DNA of 64,000 nucleotides from a bacterium (GTDB taxonomy: Bacteria; SAR324; XYD2-FULL-50-16): NCBI GenBank assembly GCA_018829445.1, contig JAHJTV010000078.1:55216-119215 (forward strand), in the 5' to 3' direction. The notes beneath the pieces are model-generated. The model did not search any database, was not told the origin of the DNA, and saw only the letters and a program-made list of their open reading frames with translations. Below are positions 1 to 9,008 of the stretch, piece after piece. The stretch's first letter is position 1; each line of letters starts with the position of its first letter. The translations under genes and the position numbers were made by a program.

Positions 1-750
1 CTGGCGCAACTGGAGGAAGATGCCAGTTACCTGGAATCGGGAATCAACCTGCAAGCGAAACTTGAAGGAGACAACTATGTCTTAAACGGAAAAAAGATGT
101 TTGCCGTTGATGCCAATATTGCCGACAAACTTATCATCGCTGCCAGAACAGCTGAAGGTGTTACCCTCTTCCTTGCTGACGGCAAAGCCCCCGGTATTAC
201 CTGCCAGAAAATGCAGACCATCGGTAAGGACAATAATTGTATTCTCACCCTGGAGAATGTCTCCATCCCCAAATCAGATATAATCGGAAAACCGGGTGAA
301 GGCTGGCAAATTCTGGAAAAAATTGCACCTAAGGCTACCGTGGCTAAATGTGCTGAAATGCTGGGTGGATGTCAGGAATCAATTGATATGACTGCAGCCT
401 ACGCCAAGGAAAGAGTGCAATACGGCACGCCCATCGGGGGATTCCAGGCAATTCAGCATTACATGGCTGATATGAGAGTGGGGTTTGACACCAGTCTCTA
501 TTATATGCACAAGGTCGCCTGGATGATCGACGAAGGGATGGATGTCACCAAAGAGGTTTCCGCTCTTAAAGCTCAGGTGAATGAGCAATATAAGTTTATA
601 ACCGAACGGGCTGTCCAGATCCATGGCGGCATCGGAACAACCCGTGAGTTTAATATCGGTCTGTTTTACCGAAGAGCCAAGGCTTTTGAATATATTCAGG
701 GAGATACCGATTATCACCACGAAAAAATTGCCCTTGCTCTTGAGCTGTAG
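1..750 (+). CDS. Acyl-CoA dehydrogenase, C-terminal part (gene starts outside the window)
   Basis: The frame is open from the first base, so the gene enters from the left edge; 249 residues are visible. They cover the central beta domain and the C-terminal helical domain of an FAD-dependent acyl-CoA dehydrogenase, which makes the alpha,beta double bond of an acyl-CoA and passes electrons to ETF. Family marks are the segment AVQIHGGIGTTREF and the C-terminal YIQGDTDYHHEKIA. The residue just before the GD/GT turn, where medium-chain enzymes carry the catalytic Glu, is Gln here, so the base must sit elsewhere or the substrate class differs. Chain length and substrate cannot be told from this part. 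It lies upstream of a TetR gene and a long acyl-CoA catabolic cluster. Confidence 0.9.
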   Translation: MAQLEEDASYLESGINLQAKLEGDNYVLNGKKMFAVDANIADKLIIAARTAEGVTLFLADGKAPGITCQKMQTIGKDNNCILTLENVSIPKSDIIGKPGEGWQILEKIAPKATVAKCAEMLGGCQESIDMTAAYAKERVQYGTPIGGFQAIQHYMADMRVGFDTSLYYMHKVAWMIDEGMDVTKEVSALKAQVNEQYKFITERAVQIHGGIGTTREFNIGLFYRRAKAFEYIQGDTDYHHEKIALALEL

Positions 751-878
751 CGATAATATAAGCGGTGAATCACTTCCCTGCCAGTATTTTAGCCTGGTTT
801 GTATCCTCACTTCATTCAGCGGGGTATTTTTTATATCATTCCAGCCTTGAGCCGGAATCTAAATTATTTTCAATACCC

Positions 879-952
879 AAAGGCGGCCACGTAGGGCCGC
901 CCTACCGTTCAGAAAACCTGTATTTTGTATAAAAAAGTGCTTGAGTAAGCGC
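879..952. repeat. Dispersed palindromic repeat, copy A
   Basis: About 74 bp that recur in inverted orientation at 15312-15386. The core at 882-901 has arms GGCGGCC and GGCCGCC around a six-base loop, and the flanking AT-rich part is also shared with the second copy. It is most simply a REP/MITE-like intergenic element. Confidence 0.65.
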
Positions 953-1087
953 GTCTGGAATCGAGTCCGGGAAGTATCAAACTTAAGCTTCACAAAAAAA
1001 AACAGACTTTATCTTCACCAGGCATTTTCCCCAGTAAACCTGATAATAGTCCACAACTGAGTCAACAGCAGGAAAATATATTTTGCC

Positions 1088-1116
1088 TTGACATCAATCT
1101 GCCTTCAGTCTAAATT
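1088..1116 (+). promoter_or_regulatory. Putative sigma70 promoter of the TetR gene
   Basis: TTGACA (1088-1093) and TAAATT (1111-1116) are separated by 17 bases. The element lies directly before the palindromic operator at 1125-1145. The -35 matches consensus fully; the -10 matches 4 of 6. Confidence 0.5.
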
Positions 1117-1124
1117 TAATTCAG

Positions 1125-1145
1125 TTATTGAATTAGATTCAATAA
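1125..1145. promoter_or_regulatory. Perfect palindrome, probable TetR-family operator
   Basis: Two 9-base arms, TTATTGAAT and ATTCAATAA, flank a TAG centre. The site sits just downstream of the predicted -10 and upstream of a TetR gene, a position suited to autorepression. The TGAAT...ATTCA core recalls FadR/YsiA-type sites of fatty acid degradation regulators. A looser AATTCA...TGAATT pair follows at about 1153-1175. Confidence 0.6.
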
Positions 1146-1308
1146 AAAATTATAATTCAATTTTGAAGTGTGAATTAACAGCAATCATCCATTTTATCAG
1201 TGATTAAATGGTTTTCGTATTTATCAGATTGTTTCAGATCGGATAAAGCAAAAAACAAAACCGATAAACTCCAACCTTGGACGATAAATAAAAGAAGCAA
1301 AACCGCAC

Positions 1309-1977
1309 ATGGACAAAGCATTAACAAAAAACAATGGGGAAACCCTTTCGCGGAGTGCTCTCAGGCGCCAAAGGGAACGAGAGGAGCGTTATCAAACCAT
1401 TCTCAAGGCAGCTGAAACTCTTTTCGTGAAAGAGGGGTATCATCAAACCAGTATTAACAAAATTGCAGACCTGGCTGAAGTGTCTGTCGGGACGGTTTAC
1501 TTCTATTTTAAAAACAAAGAAGACCTGTTGATTCAACTATTGGATGAGATCAGTTATCTTTTCCGTTCCCGTATCGGCGCAGAATTCCGTAATGCCGATT
1601 CGACACTGGAAGGGTTCACAAATGCCGGGAATATGTTTTTTGACGAGTTCTGCAATAAATACCCGGAAAAAGTTGCGATCATGTATCGCGAATCAGTCGG
1701 CCAAAGCCCCTTGGTGGAAGAGCATCGAAAAAAGTTGCATGACAAAAGCATCAAGGATATTAGTGAAGCCCTGCAACGCATGAGTGAAAATATGGGATTT
1801 CAATTTCCCAGTTCTATGTCGATTGAGATCATCGCTGTCAGTATCATGGGAATTTACCAGAGCATCGCTTCTCATTTCCTGGTGTCCCGGGAAAAACCGG
1901 AAAATCTCAAACAGATCGGGGATGACGCTGTAAATTACCTTGTTGGTGGCATCAAGGATATGTGCGGCTTAAATTAA
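1309..1977 (+). CDS. TetR/AcrR family transcriptional regulator (FadR-like)
   Basis: The 222-residue product has a TetR helix-turn-helix at about residues 25-72, with the typical stretches AAETLFVKEGYHQTSI and SVGTVYFYFKNKEDLL, followed by a divergent ligand-binding helical domain. TetR repressors of this kind are commonly released from DNA by a ligand such as an acyl-CoA. The gene is 18 bases upstream of the dienoyl-CoA reductase-like gene and heads the acyl-CoA catabolic cluster, so an acyl-CoA ligand is a reasonable inference. A perfect palindrome (1125-1145) upstream is the candidate operator. No strong ribosome binding site precedes the ATG, so the exact start is less sure than the gene. 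Confidence 0.88.
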   Translation: MDKALTKNNGETLSRSALRRQREREERYQTILKAAETLFVKEGYHQTSINKIADLAEVSVGTVYFYFKNKEDLLIQLLDEISYLFRSRIGAEFRNADSTLEGFTNAGNMFFDEFCNKYPEKVAIMYRESVGQSPLVEEHRKKLHDKSIKDISEALQRMSENMGFQFPSSMSIEIIAVSIMGIYQSIASHFLVSREKPENLKQIGDDAVNYLVGGIKDMCGLN

Positions 1978-1995
1978 TTATACAGGAGAGTTTTT

Positions 1996-3996
1996 ATGTA
2001 CAATAATCTGTTCAGTCCAATCACCATCAACACCCTTGAAGTCAGAAACAGGATTGTCTACCCGGCATTGGGATTGATGTATTCATTTGATGGGACATTA
2101 AACGACCGTTATTATAACTATTTTCAGGAAAAGGCTCGGGGTGGCGCCGGAATTGTTACCGTGGGTCCGGTGGGAATCGATGAATTAGGGTCCGGCATGA
2201 TCACCATGTTATTAACCAATGACGATGCAATCCCTGCTTTTAAGAAAATGACAGATCTGATCAAAAATGAGGGGGCACGGGCGTGGATACAACTGTTTCA
2301 TGCAGGTGCTTATTCTCATCCCTTTTTGATTGGTGGCAAACAACCCATGGCTCCTTCGTCCGTCTTCTCCAACTACTCGAAAACAACACCGAAGGAGATG
2401 AGCAAGGAAGAGATTAAAGGAGTGCAACAAGCTTTTATTGATGCCGGTGTCAGGGCTAAAAAAGCAGGGTTTGACGGCGTTGAGATCATCGCCTCCGCCG
2501 GTTACTTGATTACCCAGTTCCTGTCACCCTTAAAAAATCAGCGTACAGACGAATACGGCGGCAGTTTTGAAAACCGGGTGCGATTTCCCCGTGAAATCAT
2601 TGAAGGCATGAGGGAGAAATTGGGTGCCGATTATCCGGTCTCCATCCGCATGGCGGGCAACGATTTTGTGGAAGGAAGCAACACGGACTCGGAGACTCCC
2701 GAGTTTGCAAAAGTGTATGAAAAAGCCGGGGTGGATATGATCAATGTTACCGGCGGCTGGCATGAAACCAACGTTCCCCAGATGACTACCAACATGCCCC
2801 GATCCGCTTTTGCCTACCTGGCCTATAATATTAAACAGGCGGTTTCCATCCCGGTTATCGCTTCAAACCGCATCAACACTCCGGAAGTCGCCGAATCAGT
2901 ATTAAAAGACGGTTATGCGGATATGGTTAGCGTGGGTAGAGCGCTGATTGCCGATCCACACTGGGCTAACAAGGCAAAATCCGGAAGAAGAGATGAGATC
3001 CGGCCTTGTGTTGCCTGTTTGCAAGGCTGTATGGATGGTATCATGAGTGGCAATTCCGCCAGTTGCGTCGCCAATCCCTTTGCCGGTTATGAAAATGTCA
3101 GGGAGATCAAAAAAACCGAATCCCCCAAAAAAGTGATGATTATCGGGGCTGGCCTGGCAGGTCTGGAAGCTGCCGTTACTGCAAAACAGGCCGGTCACGA
3201 CGTTCACTTGTATGAAAAGAAAAGAGATATCGGCGGCCAGATCTGGATAGCCTCGGCTCCGCCTCATAAAGAGGAGTTAATGGAGTTCATCCGTTACTAC
3301 CGGACGATGTTGCGAGTCCACAATATTCCGGTTCATCTAAACACCGAAGTAACACCGGAACTGATTGAAAAAGAGAATCCGGATCACATATTTGTTGCCG
3401 AAGGAGCCGGACCTCTCATTCCACCCATCCAGGGTACGGATGATCCCTCCGTTATGACAGCGTGGGATCTGCTGGAGAACAATCCGAGATTGGGGAAAGA
3501 GGTTGCCATCATCGGTGGTGGAGCAGTTGGACTTGAATCAGCACTATTTGTCGCAGCCAAAGGAGCCTTGCCTCCCGATGCTCTTCACTTTCTCATGACC
3601 TATGAGGCCGAATCATATCAGCGGTTGAAAGAACTGATGTTTAAAGGCTCCTCCAGGGTAACGGTCTTTGAAATGTTGCCAAAAGTGGGCAAGGACGTTG
3701 GCAAGTCCACAAAATGGGTACTGATGAGTAATCTGGGCAGATTTAAGGTGGATATTAAAACCGACGCAAAAGTCATCGCCATCAAGGACGGGAAAGTAAT
3801 CTATGAGAGAGACGGTGAGACGCAGAGTAAACAGTTCGACAATGTGATTATGGCATCAGGTTCTAAATCGAACAAAACCATGGCAAACAAACTGGAAACA
3901 ATGAACATTCCCTTCACTGCCATTGGTGATGGTGTTCAAATTGGAAAGATTGACAACGCAATCCATGGCGGTTTTCTGGCTGCCTTGGAGATTTAA
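1996..3996 (+). CDS. NADH:flavin oxidoreductase / 2,4-dienoyl-CoA reductase-like (FadH family)
   Basis: The 666-residue length and domain order match FadH: an old-yellow-enzyme TIM barrel (about 1-330), a 4Fe-4S ligand set C338, C341, C345 and C357 in the C-x2-C-x3-C-x11-C spacing of the family, then an FAD/NAD(P)-binding half with two GxGxxG motifs (GAGLAG near 385 and GGGAVG near 509). Such enzymes reduce 2,4-dienoyl-CoAs or other enoyl compounds with NAD(P)H through FMN, FeS and FAD. GGAGAG 8 bases before the ATG supports the start. It follows the TetR gene by 18 bases and probably forms a transcript with it. The true substrate is unknown; in this cluster an unsaturated branched acyl-CoA is likely. 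Confidence 0.88.
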   Translation: MYNNLFSPITINTLEVRNRIVYPALGLMYSFDGTLNDRYYNYFQEKARGGAGIVTVGPVGIDELGSGMITMLLTNDDAIPAFKKMTDLIKNEGARAWIQLFHAGAYSHPFLIGGKQPMAPSSVFSNYSKTTPKEMSKEEIKGVQQAFIDAGVRAKKAGFDGVEIIASAGYLITQFLSPLKNQRTDEYGGSFENRVRFPREIIEGMREKLGADYPVSIRMAGNDFVEGSNTDSETPEFAKVYEKAGVDMINVTGGWHETNVPQMTTNMPRSAFAYLAYNIKQAVSIPVIASNRINTPEVAESVLKDGYADMVSVGRALIADPHWANKAKSGRRDEIRPCVACLQGCMDGIMSGNSASCVANPFAGYENVREIKKTESPKKVMIIGAGLAGLEAAVTAKQAGHDVHLYEKKRDIGGQIWIASAPPHKEELMEFIRYYRTMLRVHNIPVHLNTEVTPELIEKENPDHIFVAEGAGPLIPPIQGTDDPSVMTAWDLLENNPRLGKEVAIIGGGAVGLESALFVAAKGALPPDALHFLMTYEAESYQRLKELMFKGSSRVTVFEMLPKVGKDVGKSTKWVLMSNLGRFKVDIKTDAKVIAIKDGKVIYERDGETQSKQFDNVIMASGSKSNKTMANKLETMNIPFTAIGDGVQIGKIDNAIHGGFLAALEI

Positions 3997-4037
3997 AGCT
4001 ATTAGCTGTTAGCGGTTAGCTTTTAAGGAAAACGGCT
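3995..4037 (+). repeat. TTAGC-type tandem repeat with hairpin after the FadH-like gene
   Basis: Tandem TTAGCNG units at 4002-4020 continue into a tract that recurs near 21708-21742. Arms AAAGCTA (3995-4001) and TAGCTTT (4017-4023) could also make a hairpin ending in four T residues, so this copy may serve as a weak terminator for the gene it overlaps. Confidence 0.5.
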
Positions 4038-4195
4038 AAGTATTAAAAAATGAACTTGTCATCCTGACACAGTCTGGAATTGCAGCACAGTTCACTAACA
4101 CAAGAAAATGGAAACAGCATCAAGCAGGACTTTTTCGATAAAAGTTAACGGCTTTTGTTAACTGTTGATAATCCCTTAAGCAACCAGGATATAGA

Positions 4196-5812
4196 ATGGA
4201 AGTTATTGAAAGCAAGATCGATAAAAATTCGGATCAGTATAAAAAAAACTATGATGACATGAAAACCCTGATGGATGATCTCAATGCGGAGCTGAAAAAA
4301 GCATCCGATGATCGATCTCCAAAAGCAATCGCACGGGAACAGGAATCAGGAAAGCTGCCAGCTAAAAAGAAACTTGAACTTTTGCTGGATAAAAACACAC
4401 CCTTCCTGGAAATTGCCCCTTTGGCAGCAAAAGATATGTACGACGGCAAGATCCATAAAGCCGGGTACTTTTCAGGAATCGGCGTGGTCAAAGGCAGGGA
4501 AGTCGGGATAGCCATCAACGATGCCACCATCAAAGGCGGTTCCATGTATCCCATGGGCGTTAAAAAAGGGTTACGCATGCAGGCTATCTGCATGGAAAAC
4601 CGATTACCGGCAATCAACCTGATCGATTCGGCAGGAGCCTATCTTCCGATGCAATCGGAGATTTTCCCTGATCTCTGGGACGGAGGACGGACATTTTTTA
4701 ACCAGGCACAGATGTCTAAGATGGGGATTCCCCAGATAGCGGCAGTTATGGGACTTTGCACAGCAGGCGGCGCTTATGGTGTTGCCATGTGTGATGACAT
4801 TGTTCATGTCAAAAATCACGGGGCAATTTTCCTGGGTGGGCCTCCCCTGGTAAAAGCAGCAACGGGAGAAGAAGTCACAGCCGACGAACTGGGTGGTCCA
4901 AATCTTCATTGCATAGAATCGGGGGTTTCTGACTATATTGCAGAGGATGATGCCCATGCCATCCAGATTATCCGCAACATTGTTGAGAATCTTCCCGCTG
5001 CCGACAAGGCAAAACTGACCATGAAGGAGCCAAAACCTCCCATTTACGATCCGGAAGAGCTATACGGCATCGTCAGTCCCGACTTAAGCAAGCCGTTTGA
5101 TATCAGAGAGGTCATCGCCAGAATCGTGGATGGCAGCGAATTTCTGGAATTCAAGGAACTGTTCGGATCTACCATGGTATGCGGCTGGGCACATATCCAT
5201 GGTTATCCGGTCGGAATCCTGGGAAACAACGGGGTGCTCTTTTCAGACAGTGCATTAAAGGCGACCCAGTTTATCCAGCTTTGTGACAAGCGGAAGATTC
5301 CCCTGCTGTTTTTGCAGAATATCACCGGATTTATTATTGGTAAGTCTTACGAACAAGGCGGCATCACCAAGAATGGTCACAAGATGGTAAACGCTGTCTC
5401 AACGGCCTCCGTTCCCAAATTCACCTGTATCGTGGGAGCGTCATTTGGAGCAGGTAATTATGCCATGTGTGGTCGTGCGTATTCCCCTCGTTTCCTGTGG
5501 ATGTGGCCAAATGCCCAAATTGGCGTTATGGGGGGTCAGCAAGCTGCAGGCGTATTAATCTCCATCACCAATGATCAGAATGCCCGATTGGGAAAACCGC
5601 CTTTAACCAAAGAGGAGGAGGAATTTATCCGGCAACCGGTTTTGGATAATGCTTACAAAGAGGGTAGCGCTTACTACAGCACTTCTCAACTTTGGGATGA
5701 TGGTGTGATTGACCCTGTTAAAACAAGAGACACACTTGGTCTGGCTATATCCGCAGCACTAAACGCACCCATAAGAAACGACATATACGGTCATGGTGTT
5801 TTCAGGATGTAG
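4196..5812 (+). CDS. Acyl-CoA carboxylase, carboxyltransferase (beta) subunit (methylcrotonyl/geranyl-CoA type)
   Basis: The 538-residue protein has both crotonase-fold halves of a biotin-dependent carboxyltransferase, with glycine-rich oxyanion segments near residues 184-192 (GLCTAGGAYG) and 413-420 (GASFGAGNY). It moves the carboxyl group from biotin to an acyl-CoA. The segment DSAGAYLPMQSEIFPD resembles 3-methylcrotonyl-CoA and geranyl-CoA carboxylases (LiuB/AtuC) more than propionyl-CoA carboxylases. The two other subunits are encoded by the next two genes, so this is a three-polypeptide enzyme. Substrate specificity is inferred from the neighbouring AtuA-like and hydratase genes and is not proven by the sequence. 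Confidence 0.9.
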   Translation: MEVIESKIDKNSDQYKKNYDDMKTLMDDLNAELKKASDDRSPKAIAREQESGKLPAKKKLELLLDKNTPFLEIAPLAAKDMYDGKIHKAGYFSGIGVVKGREVGIAINDATIKGGSMYPMGVKKGLRMQAICMENRLPAINLIDSAGAYLPMQSEIFPDLWDGGRTFFNQAQMSKMGIPQIAAVMGLCTAGGAYGVAMCDDIVHVKNHGAIFLGGPPLVKAATGEEVTADELGGPNLHCIESGVSDYIAEDDAHAIQIIRNIVENLPAADKAKLTMKEPKPPIYDPEELYGIVSPDLSKPFDIREVIARIVDGSEFLEFKELFGSTMVCGWAHIHGYPVGILGNNGVLFSDSALKATQFIQLCDKRKIPLLFLQNITGFIIGKSYEQGGITKNGHKMVNAVSTASVPKFTCIVGASFGAGNYAMCGRAYSPRFLWMWPNAQIGVMGGQQAAGVLISITNDQNARLGKPPLTKEEEEFIRQPVLDNAYKEGSAYYSTSQLWDDGVIDPVKTRDTLGLAISAALNAPIRNDIYGHGVFRM

Positions 5813-5844
5813 CATCAGATTTGAACTTAAATAAGAACATTTTT

Positions 5845-5883
5845 ATGGGTCTCTGTTTGAGAAAGACACAGCCGATCACCCAT
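5845..5883 (+). other. Stem-loop between carboxyltransferase and biotin carboxylase genes
   Basis: Arms ATGGGT (5845-5850) and ACCCAT (5878-5883) enclose a smaller CTGT/ACAG stem. There is no T tract, so it is not an obvious terminator. It could be an mRNA processing or stability element. Evidence is structural only. Confidence 0.3.
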
Positions 5884-5927
5884 GGGGTTGAAACCTTAAT
5901 AGATAAATTCCCAGATAAGGAAGAACA

Positions 5928-7418
5928 ATGTTTAAAAAAATCTTAATTGCCAACAGGGGAGAAATTGCCAGGCGAGTTTTATTTACCTGCCGTGAAATGG
6001 GAGTCACCACCGTAGCTGTCTATTCCGATGTTGATAAGGAAGCGATTCATGTAATCGAAGCCGATGAAGCAGTCTGCCTGGGCGATGCCGAACCATCCCA
6101 AAGCTATCTTAATATTGACAAAATTATTGCAGCCGCTAAACAAACCGGGGCGGAGGGGATTCACCCCGGCTATGGATTTTTGGCTGAAAATGCAGAATTC
6201 GCTGCGCGATGTGAGCAGGAAGGGATTGCTTTTATAGGCCCACCCGCACAGGTAATCCGGGATTTGGGCGATAAAATCACGGCCCGTAATATTATGCTGA
6301 AGGGAGGTGTTCCTGTCATTCCCGGCATGACACAAGCCGGAGCAAACCCGAAAGAGATGGCAAAAGCAGCCGAAGAGATCGGATATCCTGTCCTGATCAA
6401 AGCTTCTGCCGGTGGTGGTGGAAAAGGGATCAGGATTGTCAGAACACCGGCGGAAATAGAGGAATCCTGTGTTGCAGCCTCAAGAGAAGCTCAGTCTGCT
6501 TTTGGCGACGGGACTATCTACCTGGAGAAGTTCTTTGATAAAGCCAAACATATAGAATTTCAGATCCTGGCTGACAACCAGGGCAATGCCATCCATGTCC
6601 TGGAAAGGGAATGCTCTATTCAACGCCGTCACCAGAAAATCATTGAAGAGACACCATCACCAGCCGTAACCCCCCAACTGAGAGAAGAGATGGGGGCAGC
6701 AGCCGTAACTGCTGCCAAAGCCTCCGGTTATGTCAATGCCGGTACTGTTGAATTTCTTCTGGATAAAGACAAAAAATTCTACTTCCTGGAGGTTAATACC
6801 AGGCTTCAAGTAGAGCATCCCATCACCGAGATGATCACGGGTATAGATCTCGTGAGAGAACAATTGAAGATTGCAGCCGGGGAACCGCTCACACTCAAAC
6901 AGGAAGATATCGTTGGCAGAGGGCACGCCATTGAATGCAGAGTTTATGCAGAAGATCCGGAAAACAACTTTTTCCCGTCTCCGGGTAAGATAGTCTATAT
7001 CCGCGAGCCGTCAGGACCCGGTGTCAGAAACGACTGTGGTGTCTATACCGGCTTTGAAGTTCCGGTTAACTACGATCCCATCATCTCCAAACTGGTCACG
7101 CACGCAGGAGACAGGGAACAGAACATCCAGAGAATGGTGAAATCACTCAAAGAGTATATCCTTTTGGGAATCAAAACACCAATTCCGTTCCTGATCGACG
7201 TTCTCCAGTCACAGCCTTTTCAAAAAGGGGAGGTCTATACCGATTTTATCCAGACCCATTTTCAAGATTGGAAACCGCAATTCAAGGATGAGGACATCGC
7301 CAGACTGGTTTACATTGTTGACGAGATCAATGCCAATCGTCGCAAGAAAACGGCTGTGACGGCAGATAATGAAATTCCGTCACCATTTTTCACTTTAGGC
7401 AATTGGCGATTGAATTAG
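5928..7418 (+). CDS. Biotin carboxylase subunit of acyl-CoA carboxylase
   Basis: The 496-residue protein has the full ATP-grasp biotin carboxylase layout: an N-terminal domain starting FKKILIANRGEIARR, a glycine-rich ATP loop near residues 159-167 (SAGGGGKG), the ERECSIQRR segment and the C-terminal EVNTRLQVEHP motif. It carboxylates biotin on the carrier protein with ATP and bicarbonate. The length is that of a stand-alone subunit without fused biotin domain, and the biotinyl protein is the next gene. AAGGAAG precedes the ATG. It could in principle also feed acetyl-CoA carboxylase, but its place between the specialised beta subunit and carrier argues for the catabolic enzyme. Confidence 0.93.
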   Translation: MFKKILIANRGEIARRVLFTCREMGVTTVAVYSDVDKEAIHVIEADEAVCLGDAEPSQSYLNIDKIIAAAKQTGAEGIHPGYGFLAENAEFAARCEQEGIAFIGPPAQVIRDLGDKITARNIMLKGGVPVIPGMTQAGANPKEMAKAAEEIGYPVLIKASAGGGGKGIRIVRTPAEIEESCVAASREAQSAFGDGTIYLEKFFDKAKHIEFQILADNQGNAIHVLERECSIQRRHQKIIEETPSPAVTPQLREEMGAAAVTAAKASGYVNAGTVEFLLDKDKKFYFLEVNTRLQVEHPITEMITGIDLVREQLKIAAGEPLTLKQEDIVGRGHAIECRVYAEDPENNFFPSPGKIVYIREPSGPGVRNDCGVYTGFEVPVNYDPIISKLVTHAGDREQNIQRMVKSLKEYILLGIKTPIPFLIDVLQSQPFQKGEVYTDFIQTHFQDWKPQFKDEDIARLVYIVDEINANRRKKTAVTADNEIPSPFFTLGNWRLN

Positions 7419-7476
7419 GAAATTGAATCAATATTCATCCCAAACACCAACTGCTAATTGCCCCTAAGAGGTTTAT

Positions 7477-8013
7477 ATGGAATACAAACTGATCGTCAAT
7501 AAAGATACAAAACCGGTTGAATTTGATACCGTCGACAATAATCACCTGAAAGCAACCATCAATGAAACCGAGTACACCTTGGATTATTCCCTGGTTTCAG
7601 ACCGGCAGATCCACCTGACCGTCAACGGCAAAGGCGTTAACGCTTTTGTTGCCGATGGCCCTGAAGGGAAATGTATCATAATCAATGGAATACAATATAT
7701 CGTTCAAGATGAGGATGTTCTCAACCAGTCCTCTACAAAAAAACGGGGAGGAAGCAATCTGCCCACTGAAATTACCCCGATTACCCCTTCGGTTGTGATC
7801 TCTGTTCTGGTTAAAGAGGGAGATAGGGTGAAAAAAGGACAGAGCGTGGTTGTTCTCTCAGCCATGAAAATGGAAATTACCCTGAGTTCAGCATTTAACG
7901 GAACCGTAACCGCCGTTAACACCCAGGATGGAGACAAAGTCGCTCCCGGTGATATCCTGGTGGACATTGAAGCCGATGATGAATCAACAGAGGATGAAAA
8001 ATCAGAGGCGTGA
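7477..8013 (+). CDS. Biotin carboxyl carrier protein of the acyl-CoA carboxylase
   Basis: The 178-residue protein ends in a biotinyl-lipoyl domain with the AMKM motif; the biotin-accepting lysine is K131. The first 90 residues are a beta-rich region of the kind that joins the biotin domain to the carboxyltransferase in single-chain alpha subunits. Here it is a separate polypeptide, so carboxylase and carrier are split. The C-terminus is an acidic tail. An AAGAGG site lies before the ATG. It is 58 bases after the biotin carboxylase gene and is the third subunit of the same enzyme. Confidence 0.9.
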   Translation: MEYKLIVNKDTKPVEFDTVDNNHLKATINETEYTLDYSLVSDRQIHLTVNGKGVNAFVADGPEGKCIIINGIQYIVQDEDVLNQSSTKKRGGSNLPTEITPITPSVVISVLVKEGDRVKKGQSVVVLSAMKMEITLSSAFNGTVTAVNTQDGDKVAPGDILVDIEADDESTEDEKSEA

Positions 8014-8212
8014 GAGTTGAATTCACCGACTTGAGTCCGGTACCTGATTCAGGTTGAGATAGTAGTTCAAATTAATGAATCGGGAAAGACAACACAAAGT
8101 CTTAAGCGTCTACCCAGATAGACTGGACAAGTACCTCAAAAAGATATTTCCTGCTAAAAAACGCAGAAAATATTTTATAAGGTACTAAAACACTAAAAGA
8201 AAGGAGAGAAAA

Positions 8213-8983
8213 ATGGCTGAACAGGATCTACTCTATGAGGTTAAAGACAGAATTGCCTATTTAACCATCAATCGTGAAGCAAAGCGAAATTCAATCAGTG
8301 CTGAAGTCACCAACCTCTGTCACCAATACCTGAATGAAGCGGAAAAGGATGAAAACGTCAGGGTGATCTGTATCACCGGAAGCGGGGATAAAGCCTTTTG
8401 CTCCGGAGCTGATTTGGGTGGTGCCATGGGAGCAGACGGTATGGACGCTTTTCTTAATTACGCCAACCTGCTGAAACGAATCAGTGGATATCCCAAACCA
8501 ACTGTTGCCAAAGTTAACGGTTACTGCCTAGCTGGGGGAACCGGCTTCATGCTGGCATGCGATATTGTGATTGCAGCAGACCATGCCAAATTCGGCACTC
8601 CTGAAGTCAATGTGGGATTGTTTCCCCTGATGATCGGGGCACTGATCTTTAGAAATGTTCTCAAGAAAAAAGCCATGGAGATGTGCCTGCTGGGTGAAAA
8701 GCTGACTGCGCAACAGGCTCTGGATATGGGAATGCTGACCCGAGTTGTCTCTGCGGACAAGTTGAATGAAGTGGTGGGAGATGTGCTAAAAAAACTGGCT
8801 GGAAAAAGTCCCATTGGAATGAAGATTGGCAAGGAAGCTTTTTACAAAATGTCCGACATGCCCTTTGAAGAGGGATTGGACTTTTTAGCCAATCAATTAA
8901 CCGCCATCGCCTCAACCGAAGATGCCAAGGAGGGGATCATGGCATTTCTGGAAAAACGAGAACCCAATTTCACCGGGAAGTAA
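8213..8983 (+). CDS. Enoyl-CoA hydratase/isomerase family protein
   Basis: A 256-residue crotonase-fold protein. The oxyanion-hole segments are CSGADLGG near residue 63 and NGYCLAGGTGFMLACD near residue 103, and FGTPEVNVGLFP carries one of the usual active-site acids. The family hydrates or isomerises enoyl-CoAs. In this position, after a carboxylase and before an AtuA homologue, the closest known roles are 3-methylglutaconyl-CoA or isohexenylglutaconyl-CoA hydration (LiuC/AtuE), but simple enoyl-CoA hydration is equally possible from sequence. A strong AAAGGAGAG site precedes the ATG. Confidence 0.9.
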   Translation: MAEQDLLYEVKDRIAYLTINREAKRNSISAEVTNLCHQYLNEAEKDENVRVICITGSGDKAFCSGADLGGAMGADGMDAFLNYANLLKRISGYPKPTVAKVNGYCLAGGTGFMLACDIVIAADHAKFGTPEVNVGLFPLMIGALIFRNVLKKKAMEMCLLGEKLTAQQALDMGMLTRVVSADKLNEVVGDVLKKLAGKSPIGMKIGKEAFYKMSDMPFEEGLDFLANQLTAIASTEDAKEGIMAFLEKREPNFTGK

Positions 8984-9008
8984 GAAAACCAAAAAGAAAG
9001 GAGAACCA

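Larger units (their letters stand above)
751..1308. other. Intergenic region between acyl-CoA dehydrogenase and TetR gene
   Basis: There is no convincing gene in these 558 bases. They hold a dispersed palindromic repeat (879-952), a sigma70-like promoter (1088-1116) and a perfect palindromic operator (1125-1145). A plus-strand reading frame at 1200-1415 runs into the TetR gene in another frame and looks like chance. Confidence 0.7.

Noticed and set aside
879..952. Considered as a rho-independent terminator for the first gene
   Set aside because: The GC-rich palindrome lacks a T tract, and a second copy elsewhere shows it is a dispersed repeat.
1200..1415. Plus-strand open frame of 71 codons before the TetR gene
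   Set aside because: It overlaps the operator-to-TetR leader and the TetR start in another frame, and has no family features.
8075..8188. 37-codon basic ORF between biotin carrier and hydratase genes
   Set aside because: The ATG has no ribosome site, and composition and length are as expected by chance.
8922..9008. Upstream extension of the AtuA-like protein
   Set aside because: It would overlap the hydratase gene by 62 bases. The ATG at 9009 has a strong ribosome site and fits the family.
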